Part shown: in pieces, positions 34,358 to 43,878 of the stretch
How the letters are laid out: each line of letters starts with the position of its first letter
Numbering within the stretch: position 1 is the first letter of the stretch
Program-made: the position numbers and the translations under genes
Notes under the pieces: generated by a model
Seen by the model: only the letters and a program-made list of their open reading frames with translations
Databases searched by the model: none
Told to the model about the DNA's origin: nothing
NCBI GenBank assembly: GCA_965220645.1
Contig: OZ244836.1
Location: forward strand, 2,852,001 to 2,916,000
DNA: 64,000 nt
Direction: 5' to 3'
Source: Aldehydirespirator sp965220645
GTDB taxonomy: Bacteria > Actinomycetota > Acidimicrobiia > Acidimicrobiales > Aldehydirespiratoraceae

Positions 34358-35752
34358 ATGCCTGGAGAAACCAGGAAGATCTTCGGACCGGCCGGTGCCG
34401 TGCTCGCGGCCGTCGGACTGCTGCTCGCCGTTCCCTCGGTCGCCCACGCAGCCCAGACCGACGCGATCCCGGTCGGGATAAGCGAAGAAGCCCAGTTCGT
34501 CTTCAACACCTTCGCCTTCCTGGTGTGGGGCGCGCTGGTGATGTGGATGTGCGCCGGCTTCACGATGCTCGAGTCGGGCTCGGTCCGGACCAAGAACGCC
34601 TCGATGATCTGCCTGAAGAACATCGGCCTCTACTCCATCGCAGGGATCGCCTACTTCGTCATCGGCTACAACCTGATGCACCTCGATGTCGACGGCGGGG
34701 CGATCGGAGCGTTCAGGCTCTTCTACGAGCCGCCGGCCGCGGAGACGGCGATGCTCGAAGGGTCCGATGCGTCGGTTTCCGCCAGCGTCCAGAACGGATA
34801 TTCCAGCACGTCTTTCTGGTTCTTCCAGATGGTGTTCGTGGCCACCGCCGCCTCGATAGTGTCCGGCGCCATCGCGGGGAGGGTGAAACTCTGGATGTTC
34901 TTCGCCTTCACGCTGATCCTGACCGCCTTCATCTACCCGGTCGTAGGCGCATGGACCTGGGGCGGTGGCTGGCTCGACGATATGGGCTTCCAGGACTTCG
35001 CCGGCTCGACCGTCGTCCACAGCACAGGGGGATGGGCGGCTCTGGCCGGCCTGATTGTCATCGGCCCCCGTCTCGGCAAGTTCCGCCGCGACGGGACCGT
35101 GAAGGCCACCCCTCCGTCGAACGTTCTTCTGGTCACTCTCGGCGTAATGATCCTGTGGTTCGGCTGGTTCGGCTTCAATGGTGGCTCGCAACTGGCACTG
35201 GGGAGCGCGTCCGACGCGGCGGCGATGAGCGGGGTCCTCGTCAACACCAACCTGGCCGGGGCCGCGGGTTTGATCGTCGCGGTCGTCTTGGTCCGCCCGA
35301 TCTTCGGCCGGCTGGACCTGGCGGCCTGTCTCAACGGAGGCCTCGCCGGGCTGGTCTCGATCACGGCCGGCCCGAACATCACCGACCACCGGTTGGCCCT
35401 CGTCATCGGGGCGGTCGGCGGCCTGCTGTGCATGCTCGCGATTTGGCTGCTGGAGAAGGTGAGGATCGACGATGTGGTCGGGGCGGTTCCCGTGCACCTG
35501 GTGGGCGGCATCTGGGGAACGCTGGCGGCCAGCATCGCGGCCGGCGCCGACCTCAACACTCAGGCCGTCGGGATCTTCTCGGTCGGGCTCTTCACCTTCG
35601 TCAGTTCTCTCGTCGTGTGGAAGGTCATGGACCTGATTCTGGGCCTGCGGGTGTCCCCGGAGGTCGAGCAGGTCGGTCAGGACGTGGGCGAGCTCGGAAT
35701 CGAGTCGCTCCCCGAGTACGTGCTCACGCCCGAGGACTTCGACGATGTGTAG
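34358..35752 (+). CDS. amt: Ammonium transporter, Amt family (copy 1)
   Basis: Membrane ammonium channel/transporter. A signal-like N-terminal helix (GAVLAAVGLLLAVPSVAHA) is followed by eleven predicted helices. Signature blocks are MWMCAGFTMLESGSVRTKNASM, the first pore histidine in VVHSTGGWAALAG and the second in AVPVHLVGGIWGTLA, so the twin-His pair is intact. Length 464 including a soluble C-tail (PEYVLTPEDFDDV). GGGAG lies eight bases before the ATG. No glnB/glnK is adjacent, which is unusual. It is strongly similar to the copy at 49.5 kb, including the unusual C-tail. Confidence 0.93.
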   Translation: MPGETRKIFGPAGAVLAAVGLLLAVPSVAHAAQTDAIPVGISEEAQFVFNTFAFLVWGALVMWMCAGFTMLESGSVRTKNASMICLKNIGLYSIAGIAYFVIGYNLMHLDVDGGAIGAFRLFYEPPAAETAMLEGSDASVSASVQNGYSSTSFWFFQMVFVATAASIVSGAIAGRVKLWMFFAFTLILTAFIYPVVGAWTWGGGWLDDMGFQDFAGSTVVHSTGGWAALAGLIVIGPRLGKFRRDGTVKATPPSNVLLVTLGVMILWFGWFGFNGGSQLALGSASDAAAMSGVLVNTNLAGAAGLIVAVVLVRPIFGRLDLAACLNGGLAGLVSITAGPNITDHRLALVIGAVGGLLCMLAIWLLEKVRIDDVVGAVPVHLVGGIWGTLAASIAAGADLNTQAVGIFSVGLFTFVSSLVVWKVMDLILGLRVSPEVEQVGQDVGELGIESLPEYVLTPEDFDDV

Positions 35753-35776
35753 CCGCGAGTTGGTCGTGGTGCAGGG

Positions 35777-36334
35777 CTAGTCGCTGGCCCACGAGGACGG
35801 CAGGCAGAGAATGCCGCGCCGGTCCCTGGGTCGCATGGTGATAGAGAGCCAGCGCTCGACATGCTGTGCTCCCTGCAGGTCGAGCGGAACGTGACCGAGT
35901 TTCGACCGCAGGACCACCTTGCCGTCAACTGCATCGACACTGACCGGCGGATTGGTCTTGGCCCGCAAAGACCCGTCGTAGTCGGGAGTGATGGCCATCG
36001 CCAGGTAACTACGCAGCTCAGACAGGGTCTTGCTGTTGCCACGAACGAGAGCGGGGTCCTCATACAGCGTGTACGCCATCCAGATTTCCCTGTTGCTGTG
36101 CACGAAGCCCGCGCCGCGCACCGGGGGCGGCCTGCCGTCACCGTGGAGGAACCAGCGGCGAAGCTTGGACGCCGCCAACATGGCCCGCTGCACCTCCTCG
36201 CCCCCGCGTCTCGCCAGGCCGGCATAGACTTGGTGGACGCCCGCCACCGTTATGCGGCTGATGTCGCGTCCTCGAGCCTCGTATCCGCCGGCGGCTGCGA
36301 GCCTCTCCAGTTCTGAGTATGTGATAGTGGCCAC
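35777..36334 (-). CDS. Protein of unknown function
   Basis: I do not recognise a family. 185 residues, soluble, no signal peptide or membrane helix. The N-terminal half is basic and helical (VQRAMLAASKLRRWFLHGDGRPPPVRG) and the C-terminal half beta-rich (VSVDAVDGKVVLRSKLGHVPLDLQGAQHVERWLSITM). The GTG start has GGAGGGG seven bases upstream, one of the strongest ribosome-binding sites here, which supports a real gene. It follows xerD on the same strand after a 156-base, AT-richer gap with a small hairpin. Confidence 0.6.
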   Translation of the reverse strand: MATITYSELERLAAAGGYEARGRDISRITVAGVHQVYAGLARRGGEEVQRAMLAASKLRRWFLHGDGRPPPVRGAGFVHSNREIWMAYTLYEDPALVRGNSKTLSELRSYLAMAITPDYDGSLRAKTNPPVSVDAVDGKVVLRSKLGHVPLDLQGAQHVERWLSITMRPRDRRGILCLPSSWASD

Positions 36335-36390
36335 AGGACATCCCCTCCACCGGCAGCAGATGGTTCAAGACTGAATTTGAGTCAATGAAA

Positions 36391-36404
36391 CAGGGTTTAC
36401 CCTG
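36391..36404. other. Small inverted repeat between xerD and the unknown gene
   Basis: Perfect five-base arms CAGGG/CCCTG around TTTA, with imperfect extension outward (TCAA/TTGA). On the minus strand it follows xerD and precedes a short T-rich stretch. It could be a weak terminator for the xerD run or an operator for the next gene. The gap is AT-rich compared with the surroundings. Confidence 0.35.
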
Positions 36405-36490
36405 ATTTGAAGCCATCTTAGACGAGTACTGACAGACAGGCCGAAAAAATATGGCGGGAATCACGAAGCGGGCCCCGCTGCGGCCCCGGG

Positions 36491-37444
36491 TCAAGCGGCG
36501 GCGCGGGGGTGGGCGGCCCGGTAGACCGCTCTGAGGCGCTCCGTCGACACTCGGGTGTAGACCTGGGTGGTCGAGATCGAGGCGTGGCCCAGCATCTCCT
36601 GCACTATGCGTATGTCGGCACCGCCGTCGAGCATGTGGGTTGCGCAGGAATGGCGAAGCACGTGGGGGGTCAGCAGCGACCCGATCCCGGCCGTTTCGCC
36701 GTGGCGCCGCACGATCAGCCACAGCCCCTGGCGGCTGAGACGCCCGCCCCGACGGTTCAGGAACACCGCCTCGGCGTCGCCGCGGCGGGCCCAGCGGTCC
36801 GGCTCCAGCGCCCCTCGGCCGGCAGGCGCCAGCCACCGCTCCAGTGCCTCCGCGGCGCATCGGCCCAGCGGCACGATCCGCTCCTTGGCTCCCTTGCCGG
36901 TGACACGCACCAGACCGTCGTGCAGGTCCACGTCGGGCAGCGACAGCGACCCAGCCTCCGAGATCCGGCAGCCGGTGCCATAGAGCAGCTCCAGCACGGC
37001 CCGGTCGCGGCGGGCCGGCGGATCGTCACCCACGACGACGTCCATCAGCGAGATCACCTGCGCGACCGACAGGGCCTTGGGGAGGCCCCGGGGAAGGCTC
37101 GGGATCTCGACGTCAACAGCCGGGTCGTCGCCCCGGTGGCCCTCGGCGACGAGAAAGCGGTGCAGGCCCCTGACCGACACCAGCATCCGGGTGACGGAGG
37201 CCGGGGCCAGTCCCTCTTCCTGCAGGGCGCGGACGAACGCGACCACATCGCCTGTCCCGACATCGTCGAGGCTCCGCTCGGTGGCCTCGAGGTGACCCCG
37301 GTAGCGCAGCAGGTCACGCCGGTAGGCCTCGATCGTGCGAGGGGACCGGCCCCGCTCAACTGCGAGCCAGGCGAGAAACTCCTCGGCCCTGACATCGAGA
37401 ACCGCCTCGGACGGCGGCGCGAGCGGCGAGGACGTGGCGCTCAT
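36491..37444 (-). CDS. xerD: Tyrosine recombinase XerD
   Basis: Site-specific recombinase that resolves chromosome dimers at dif. The N-terminal SAM-like domain (EEFLAWLAVERGRSPRTIEAYRRDLLRYRGHL) is followed by the catalytic domain with Arg in GTGCRISEAG, Lys in VTGKGAKERIVPLG, HVLRHSCATHML (His-x-x-Arg), His in LGHASISTTQVYT and the tyrosine nucleophile in VYT. 317 residues from ATG 37444, which overlaps the Nudix gene stop by four bases. Core-gene context argues against an integrase. Confidence 0.92.
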   Translation of the reverse strand: MSATSSPLAPPSEAVLDVRAEEFLAWLAVERGRSPRTIEAYRRDLLRYRGHLEATERSLDDVGTGDVVAFVRALQEEGLAPASVTRMLVSVRGLHRFLVAEGHRGDDPAVDVEIPSLPRGLPKALSVAQVISLMDVVVGDDPPARRDRAVLELLYGTGCRISEAGSLSLPDVDLHDGLVRVTGKGAKERIVPLGRCAAEALERWLAPAGRGALEPDRWARRGDAEAVFLNRRGGRLSRQGLWLIVRRHGETAGIGSLLTPHVLRHSCATHMLDGGADIRIVQEMLGHASISTTQVYTRVSTERLRAVYRAAHPRAAA

Positions 37445-38004
37445 CGCTCCAACCGGCGCAACGCGAGGAGCACGCCGACGATTGTCTTGGCGTCGCGGAT
37501 CTCGCCCCGGTCGATCATGGCCTCGGCCTCGGCCAGACCGATTCGCTCGATGGTCATCCACTCCTCCTCGGCCCCGTCGGGCGCGCGGGGCACGGAGCGA
37601 AGCCCGGTGGCCAGAAAAACGTGGGAAAGCTCGTCGCAGAAGCCGGGCGAGTTGAAGAACGTCCCCAACTCCTCCAGCGAGTCACAGGCCAGACCGGCCT
37701 CCTCGGCGAGCTCGCGGCGGGCAGTGCTCGCGGGATCCTCCCCGCCTATATCGCGGGTGCCGGCTGGGATCTCGAGCAGTTCGCTCTCCACCGGCGTGCG
37801 GTACTGCCGCAACAGCACGATCTCGTCGCCGTCGACGGCCACCACCGCCACCGCGCCGCGGTGGTGCACCACGTCCCTCGTCATCCGGCCGCCGTCGGGG
37901 GTGGTGAAGACGCTCTCGGTCAGGCGCACAACCCGGCCGGAGTGGATCTCGCGCTCGCTGACCTTCCGAAAGCCGCCCCTCGGCTCCTCGGACACAGATG
38001 TCAC
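37441..38004 (-). CDS. ADP-ribose pyrophosphatase-type Nudix hydrolase
   Basis: Hydrolyses ADP-ribose or a related nucleotide sugar. The Nudix box is GTRDIGGEDPASTARRELAEEAGL, with six residues between Gly and Glu as in mycobacterial ADP-ribose pyrophosphatase. The upstream VVLLRQYR-like segment (EIVLLRQYRTPVESELLEIPAGT) fits the ADPRase subgroup. 187 residues from the GTG at 38004, which overlaps the pyrG stop by four bases. In actinobacteria this gene commonly lies between pyrG and xerD. Confidence 0.88.
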   Translation of the reverse strand: MTSVSEEPRGGFRKVSEREIHSGRVVRLTESVFTTPDGGRMTRDVVHHRGAVAVVAVDGDEIVLLRQYRTPVESELLEIPAGTRDIGGEDPASTARRELAEEAGLACDSLEELGTFFNSPGFCDELSHVFLATGLRSVPRAPDGAEEEWMTIERIGLAEAEAMIDRGEIRDAKTIVGVLLALRRLER

Positions 38005-39659
38005 GCCGGAGCCGTGGGCTCCGCGGTGAAGTCGCTCATCTCGGGCAGACGAGGATTGCGGCCTGCGGCCCGCACGATCGCCGCGGCCATCAGCCCGCTG
38101 AAGAGGGGGGCGGGCCGGTTGGGGCGGCTCTTGAACTCCGGGTGGGCCTGCGTGCCGACCCAGAATGGGTGGCCGTCCAACTCCATGAACTCCACCAGCC
38201 TGCCATCGGGCGACTCGCCGCTGAGCACCACGTCGGAGGCTTCGAAGCGGGTCCGGTAGCGGGGATTGAACTCGTAGCGGTGGCGGTGCCGCTCCGACAC
38301 CACCTCCTCGCCGTAGGCGCGGGCAACCTGCGAACCCGGAAGGAGCTGCGCCACGTACGCACCCAGGCGCATAGTGCCGCCGTAGTCGGTCACGCCTCGC
38401 TGACTGTCCATGAGGTCGATTACGGGATGCGGCGTCAGCGCATCGAACTCGGTGGAGTTGGCGTCGGTGAGTCCGAGCGCGTTGCGGGCGTACTCGATGG
38501 TCATCACCTGCATGCCCAGGCACAGGCCGAGGCACGGGATCAGATGCTCGCGGGCGTAACCCACCGCCGCGATCTTGCCCTCGATGCCCCGCTCGCCGAA
38601 GCCTCCCGGAATGACGATGCCGTCCAGGTCGCGCAGGCGCCCGGCAACGAGGAGCCCCTCCACCTCCTCGGCCTGGACCCACTCGATGTCGATGTCGGCA
38701 CCGTGGTGAATGCCGGCATGGTTGAGAGCTTCAATCACCGACAGGTAGGCGTCCGGCAGGCTCACGTACTTGCCGACGAGCCCGATCCTCACCGGCACCG
38801 AAGCCTCCCGGATGCGGCCGACCAGGGCCTCCCACTCGGCCAGATCCACGGCCCGGGCGTCCAGCCCGAGCTGCCGGCACACGACCTTGTCGAGTCCTTC
38901 GGCCCGCAGGATTAAGGGAATCTCGTAGAGGCTGGCCGCGTCGGCGCATGTGATCACCGCCTCCGGCGACACGTCGCACAGGTTGGAGATCTTCAGCTCC
39001 AGCTCTTTGGTTAGAGGGGTCTCGCAGCGGCACACGATGGCGTCAGGCTGCACGCCCCGAGACCGAAGCTCGGTGACGGAGTGCTGGGTCGGCTTGGTCT
39101 TCTGCTCGCCGGAAGGCCCGATGAACGGCACCAGCGTGACGTGCACATAGCAGACGTTGCCTCGGCCAACGTCTAGGCGGAACTGCCGGATGGCCTCAAG
39201 AAACGGGAGAATCTCGATGTCGCCGACGGTGCCCCCGACCTCGGTGATCACGACGTCGACGTCGTCTCCGGCGAGACGGGCGATGCGGCGCTTGATCTCG
39301 TCGGTGACATGGGGGATCACCTGCACGGTTCGGCCGAGATAGTCGCCGCGACGCTCCGCGGCGATCACGTCCGAGTAGATCGATCCGGTGGTGCCGTTGG
39401 ATTTGCGGGTGAGGCTCTCGTCGATGAAGCGCTCATAGTGGCCGAGATCGAGGTCGGTCTCACCGCCGTCGTCGGTGACGAAGACCTCGCCGTGCTCGAA
39501 CGGGTTCATGGTGCCCGGGTCGACGTTCAGGTAGGGATCGAGCTTGAGCATCGTCACTCGCAGGCCCCTGGCCTTCAGCAGACGGCCCAACGATGCCCCG
39601 GTCAGCCCCTTGCCCAGGCCGCTGACGACACCGCCGGTGACGAAGACGTGCTTTGTCAT
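38001..39659 (-). CDS. pyrG: CTP synthase
   Basis: Makes CTP from UTP, ATP and glutamine. The N-terminal amidoligase domain begins TKHVFVTGGVVSGLGKGLTGASLGRLLKARG. The C-terminal glutaminase domain holds GGFGERG and the nucleophile Cys in LGLCLGMQVM. 552 residues. A TAGGGT hexamer nine bases upstream may be a -10 element. First gene of a coupled pyrG-Nudix-xerD set, 70 bases after recN. Confidence 0.97.
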   Translation of the reverse strand: MTKHVFVTGGVVSGLGKGLTGASLGRLLKARGLRVTMLKLDPYLNVDPGTMNPFEHGEVFVTDDGGETDLDLGHYERFIDESLTRKSNGTTGSIYSDVIAAERRGDYLGRTVQVIPHVTDEIKRRIARLAGDDVDVVITEVGGTVGDIEILPFLEAIRQFRLDVGRGNVCYVHVTLVPFIGPSGEQKTKPTQHSVTELRSRGVQPDAIVCRCETPLTKELELKISNLCDVSPEAVITCADAASLYEIPLILRAEGLDKVVCRQLGLDARAVDLAEWEALVGRIREASVPVRIGLVGKYVSLPDAYLSVIEALNHAGIHHGADIDIEWVQAEEVEGLLVAGRLRDLDGIVIPGGFGERGIEGKIAAVGYAREHLIPCLGLCLGMQVMTIEYARNALGLTDANSTEFDALTPHPVIDLMDSQRGVTDYGGTMRLGAYVAQLLPGSQVARAYGEEVVSERHRHRYEFNPRYRTRFEASDVVLSGESPDGRLVEFMELDGHPFWVGTQAHPEFKSRPNRPAPLFSGLMAAAIVRAAGRNPRLPEMSDFTAEPTAPA

Positions 39660-39729
39660 CGGGATCTCACCCTACCCCGCCGGGGACGGAACTCGGCGGA
39701 CCCTGTGCTTGCTGATCTTGTTCGCCCGA

Positions 39730-41316
39730 TCAGCCATGGCGGCGCGCGGAAGCCGTCGAGAGCAGCTCCTCGGCGTGCTGGCGGGCCGAGGCCGACTGTG
39801 GCGACCCCGAGAGCATCCTCGACAGCTCGATGAGCCGATCTTCACCCTCCAGAGCTCGCAGGCCCACCGCTACAGACCCGTCAACCTCGGACTTCTCCAG
39901 CGCAACGTGGTGGTCGGCGTAGGCCGCCACCTGCGGGAGATGGGTCACGACGATCACCTGATGGTCACCGGTCAAGTGAGCCAGGCTGCGGCCGACGGCC
40001 CGCGCGGCGGCTCCACCGATGCCTGCATCGACCTCGTCGAAGACCAGTGTCGGAGGCCCCGACGTGAGCACCAGCCTCAGCGCGAGCATGGTCCGGGCCA
40101 GCTCACCTCCGCTGGCCACTCCACTCAAGGGAAGGGGCTCGTGGCCCGGATTGGCCGCCAACCGGAACGAGACCCGCTCCCCCGCGTCGCCGTCGACGGC
40201 AATATCCACACGGGCGGCGGTCATGGCCAGCTCGGCCAGGTGCCCCTCGACCGCGGCCGCCAGCCGGGGCGCGGTGGCGGTGCGCTCGCTCAGCACGCGT
40301 GACCTCTCAGCCGCGAGGCGCTCGAGCACATCGGATCTGCGCCGCTCCAACGAGAGGGCCCGCTCCTCGTGGGCCTCCAGCTCGGCGAGGCGATCAGCGG
40401 CCTGCGAACGGAAGTCGAGCACCTCGCCCAGCGTCGAGCCGTACTTGCGCCGCAAGGCGGCCAGAAGCTGCCGCCGGTCGCGCAGCGCGACAAGAGCGGC
40501 CGGATCGTCATCAATCGCCTCCGAGCGAGTCCTGGCTTCGGCTGCAATGTCGGCGACCTCCGCGGATGCGTCGGCAATGCGACCCACCAGATCGGCGAAC
40601 GGCTCCCGATCGGCGAGAGCCGCCTGGGCCCGGCCCAATCCCTCCGATACCGAACCGTCGGCGCCGAGCAGCCCGATCGCCTGCGCGGCAGCATCCCGGT
40701 GCGCGGCCGCGTCGGCCAGCATCGACTCGTCGCGGTCCAGGCGCTCGTCCTCGTCGGGGTCAGAGATGGCGGCGCCGTCGATCTCCGCGAGTTGATGGCG
40801 CAGCAGGTCCATCTCCCGGAAGCGAGCCCGGGCATCGCCGCCGAGCTCCGCAAGCCCGGCATCGATGGCTCTGAGATCGTCGACGAGGCTCTCCAGCCTG
40901 ACGGTGTCGATGCCTCCGAACCGATCGAGGGCGGCCCGCTGCACGCCGCCCCGCAACAGCGACTGGTGGGCGTGCTGGCCATGCAGGTCGATCAGGTCCC
41001 GGCCCAAGTCGCCGAGAGCGCCCACTGTGGCCAGATGACCGTCGATGTAGGCCCGGGACCGGCCGTGGACGGGAATGACCCGGCGCACCACGACCTCGGC
41101 GTCACCGGTGACGAAGCGGCCCTCGATCTCGGCCTGGGATGCGCCGGGCCGCACCAGCGTGGCGTCGGCCCGGCCACCGGTGAGTAGATCGATGGCGCCG
41201 ACCACCAACGTCTTGCCCGCGCCGGTCTCACCGGTGACGGCAGTCATGCCCTCGCCCAAGACAATGCACAGCTCATCGATCACGCCGAGGTCACGCACGG
41301 CAAGCTCAGTCAGCAA
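39730..41316 (-). CDS. recN: DNA repair protein RecN
   Basis: SMC-like ATPase in double-strand break repair. Walker A GETGAGKTLVVGAIDLL is near the N-terminus. A long coiled coil occupies the centre. The ABC signature LSGVASGGELARTMLAL and Walker B TLVFDEVDAGIGG are near the C-terminus. 528 residues. The start is TTG at 41316, with GGGGGG five bases upstream. It follows nadK by 18 bases. Confidence 0.95.
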   Translation of the reverse strand: MLTELAVRDLGVIDELCIVLGEGMTAVTGETGAGKTLVVGAIDLLTGGRADATLVRPGASQAEIEGRFVTGDAEVVVRRVIPVHGRSRAYIDGHLATVGALGDLGRDLIDLHGQHAHQSLLRGGVQRAALDRFGGIDTVRLESLVDDLRAIDAGLAELGGDARARFREMDLLRHQLAEIDGAAISDPDEDERLDRDESMLADAAAHRDAAAQAIGLLGADGSVSEGLGRAQAALADREPFADLVGRIADASAEVADIAAEARTRSEAIDDDPAALVALRDRRQLLAALRRKYGSTLGEVLDFRSQAADRLAELEAHEERALSLERRRSDVLERLAAERSRVLSERTATAPRLAAAVEGHLAELAMTAARVDIAVDGDAGERVSFRLAANPGHEPLPLSGVASGGELARTMLALRLVLTSGPPTLVFDEVDAGIGGAAARAVGRSLAHLTGDHQVIVVTHLPQVAAYADHHVALEKSEVDGSVAVGLRALEGEDRLIELSRMLSGSPQSASARQHAEELLSTASARRHG

Positions 41317-41334
41317 GCGAACCCCCCTGCGATG

Positions 41335-42192
41335 TCAGCGGTCATTGAGCCCGAACTTCGTCTTGAGCACCTGATGGAACCGGCGGGTTCCGAAGGTCAC
41401 CAGACGGGCCGGATGGGACGATCCGGAAGAAACCACGACGTCGTGATGGTGCAGTTCCGCCAGCCGGCGGCCATCCACCGAGAGCACCGCACCCCGGTCC
41501 GAGAGGACCTCGAGCTGCAACTGGGTGTCGGCCGCCACCACCACGGACCGGTCGAAGAGCATGTGGGGCGAGACCGGGGTGAGCAGCAGGGCCCGATGGG
41601 TGGGATCGATTACGGGTCCTCCGGCGGACAGCGAGTAGGCCGTGGATCCGGTGGGAGTGGACACGATGAGTCCGTCGGCTGCGTAGGTGGTGAACTGCTC
41701 GCCATTGAACGACACTCCCAGCCGCAGGGCATAGGAGGCCGCGGGCCGTTCCACGACCGCTTCGTTGAGAGCGACCCTCCGTTGCGGGCCCCGCCCGTCG
41801 TTGGCGTCGAACTCCACCGTTAGCAGCATCCGCTCGGACACCCGATAATCGCCGGCCAGTACCCGGTCGATGGCGGCGTGGGCGTCAGCCGGTGTCACCT
41901 CCGTGAGGTAGGCCATCCGCCCGAAGTTGACGCCCAGGATCGGAACGCCCGCCTCGCCGACGAGCTCGACCGCCCGCAGGATCGAACCGTCTCCGCCGAG
42001 GGTCACCACCGCGTCCAGGCCCGCCGCGAACTGTGCGGGATCAACCTGCAGGTCGGGGCACGTTGTCGCGACCGCCTCCTCGGGAGGCATGCAGGCCCGA
42101 TGGCCCTGCTGGTCGAGCCACACCGATAGGTCGCGCGCCGCCGCGGCGGCCTCTGGACGACCCTGGTGCACGATCAAGCCGATGATCGCCAT
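41335..42192 (-). CDS. nadK: NAD kinase
   Basis: Phosphorylates NAD to NADP with ATP or polyphosphate. The GGDG motif is VTLGGDGSILRAVELV, and NE lies in RVALNEAVVE; a C-terminal beta-rich domain contains the typical STPTGSTAYSLSAGGPVIDP. 285 residues. It lies five bases after tlyA, as in most actinobacteria (tlyA-nadK-recN). Confidence 0.96.
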   Translation of the reverse strand: MAIIGLIVHQGRPEAAAAARDLSVWLDQQGHRACMPPEEAVATTCPDLQVDPAQFAAGLDAVVTLGGDGSILRAVELVGEAGVPILGVNFGRMAYLTEVTPADAHAAIDRVLAGDYRVSERMLLTVEFDANDGRGPQRRVALNEAVVERPAASYALRLGVSFNGEQFTTYAADGLIVSTPTGSTAYSLSAGGPVIDPTHRALLLTPVSPHMLFDRSVVVAADTQLQLEVLSDRGAVLSVDGRRLAELHHHDVVVSSGSSHPARLVTFGTRRFHQVLKTKFGLNDR

Positions 42193-42197
42193 GGAAC

Positions 42198-43013
42198 TCA
42201 GGCTCCCCCAATCCGAGTGGCCTCGGCTACCGCTTCGTCAACGGCGCCGTCGACGTCGGCGAGACCGTGGGCGTCACGGCGCACATCGGCGTGCAGCAGG
42301 AATTCGACGTTGCCCTCGGCGCCGGTCAGAGGCGAGACCATGACCCCCATGATGGCCGCTCCGGCGCCAACAACGGCGCGGCACACTCCGAGCAGCGCCC
42401 GCCGCCACACTTCCGGGTCACGGATCACGCCCCGGCCGCGGTCGGCCTCGGCCCGGCCCGCCTCGAACTGAGGCTTCACCAATACCACGATGTCGGCCGT
42501 TGCCAGCCGGCAGACATCGGCCATTATCAGGCGCAGCGAGATGAACGAAACGTCGGCCACGACGAGCGGGGCCGGCCCGCCGATAGCAGCCTCGGCGATG
42601 TCGCGCACATCGGTGCGTTCGAACGACGCCACCCGCGGGTCGACCCGCAAGCGCTCATGAAGCTGATTGCGGCCCACATCAATGGCAGCCACCTCCGTCG
42701 CGCCGTGCTGCAGCAGGCAATCGGTGAAGCCACCCGTCGACGCGCCCACGTCGATGGTTCGGCATCCGGTCGCGGAGATGTCGAAGCCGGACAACGCGGC
42801 TTCAAGCTTGTGCCCGCCCCGGGACACGTAGCGGGGCGGGTCGGCCGCCACCACCACGGGCTCGCCCGGGTCGACGAGGCGCGACGCTTTGACCGTCGGC
42901 GCTCCCCCCACCGTCACCCGCCCTCCCTCGATGAGGCGGCGGGCCTCGCTGCGGCTGCCGGCCAGGTCCCGGCGCACCAACTCAAGGTCGAGCCGTCGGC
43001 GCCTGGGCGTCAC
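42198..43013 (-). CDS. tlyA: TlyA family rRNA 2'-O-methyltransferase
   Basis: S4 domain (RLDLELVRRDLAGSRSEARRLIEGGRVTVGG) followed by an FtsJ-type methyltransferase (TIDVGASTGGFTDCLLQHGATEVAAIDVG). The mycobacterial homologue methylates 16S and 23S rRNA and sets capreomycin susceptibility. 271 residues from the GTG at 43013, ten bases after the alpha/beta hydrolase. Confidence 0.93.
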   Translation of the reverse strand: MTPRRRRLDLELVRRDLAGSRSEARRLIEGGRVTVGGAPTVKASRLVDPGEPVVVAADPPRYVSRGGHKLEAALSGFDISATGCRTIDVGASTGGFTDCLLQHGATEVAAIDVGRNQLHERLRVDPRVASFERTDVRDIAEAAIGGPAPLVVADVSFISLRLIMADVCRLATADIVVLVKPQFEAGRAEADRGRGVIRDPEVWRRALLGVCRAVVGAGAAIMGVMVSPLTGAEGNVEFLLHADVRRDAHGLADVDGAVDEAVAEATRIGGA

Positions 43014-43023
43014 GACGGCGGGC

Positions 43024-43854
43024 TCAGCCGGCGATGCGGGCCTGGCGGTTGAGCCAGCCGAGCGTGAATGCGTTCCACTCGTCGACCATCTCGTGGAAGG
43101 CGATGTGGCTGGCGTGGGGGCCGCGGAACACGTGCATGGTTGAGCCCGGAATGGCGCGCTGAACATCGAGTCCGTAGCGGGTCGGTACCTGCCAGTCCAC
43201 CTCACCCGACGTTATGAGGGTGGGCACCTCTATGGACCCGAGCCGGCCGAGCGAGTCGTGGGTCTTGTCAGCGTGGAAGTGACCGAGAAGTCCGGCCTTC
43301 GAGGGTGGATGGGGGTTCTCGAGGATGACGCCGCGCTCGAAGGCCTCCACCGCGTCGGGCTGGTCATTGATGAAGGTGGGGCTGGCCACCCACAGCAGGC
43401 CAGCGCGAATGTAGCCGGCGAGGTCGTCGTGGAGTATGTGCGTCTCGAGTGTCTCGATCATGCGGATGAACCACTCGTCGGACCGGCCCCAGGTGCAATG
43501 CAGCTGAAGGGTGGCCACCTTGGCCGGGTGGTTCACCGCCAGCTCCTGGGCGGTGGCCGAGCCCAATGACAGGCCCGAGACGTGGGCTCGCTTCACTCCG
43601 ATCCGGTCGAGGAGAGCGGCGGCATCGTCGGCGAGGATGCGCATCGAGTAGTCGCTCACGTCCTCCGGATGGGTGGACTGGCCCGTCCCCCGAGCGTCGT
43701 AGGTGATGACCGTGTAGTGGTCGCGGTACGCCTCCACCTGGGCGGCCCATGTCGTGTGGTCGGCGCTGGTTCCCATGATGAGCAGCAGCGGGTCGCCTGA
43801 GCCCTCGATCTCGTAGTAGACATCGACTCCCGTCGGCAGGTGGGCGAATGTCAT
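43024..43854 (-). CDS. Alpha/beta hydrolase
   Basis: Soluble hydrolase of 276 residues. The nucleophile elbow is SGLSLGSATAQ (Ser about residue 98). The acid is probably the Asp in TSGEVDWQVPT and the base the His in GPHASHIAFHE. An oxyanion-type LLLIMGTSADH follows strand three. The substrate cannot be deduced. It lies 24 bases after the amidase and so belongs to the same minus-strand run as amidase, small ORF and RidA. Confidence 0.85.
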   Translation of the reverse strand: MTFAHLPTGVDVYYEIEGSGDPLLLIMGTSADHTTWAAQVEAYRDHYTVITYDARGTGQSTHPEDVSDYSMRILADDAAALLDRIGVKRAHVSGLSLGSATAQELAVNHPAKVATLQLHCTWGRSDEWFIRMIETLETHILHDDLAGYIRAGLLWVASPTFINDQPDAVEAFERGVILENPHPPSKAGLLGHFHADKTHDSLGRLGSIEVPTLITSGEVDWQVPTRYGLDVQRAIPGSTMHVFRGPHASHIAFHEMVDEWNAFTLGWLNRQARIAG

Positions 43855-43878
43855 CTCGGCACTCCCATGATTCTCGGC

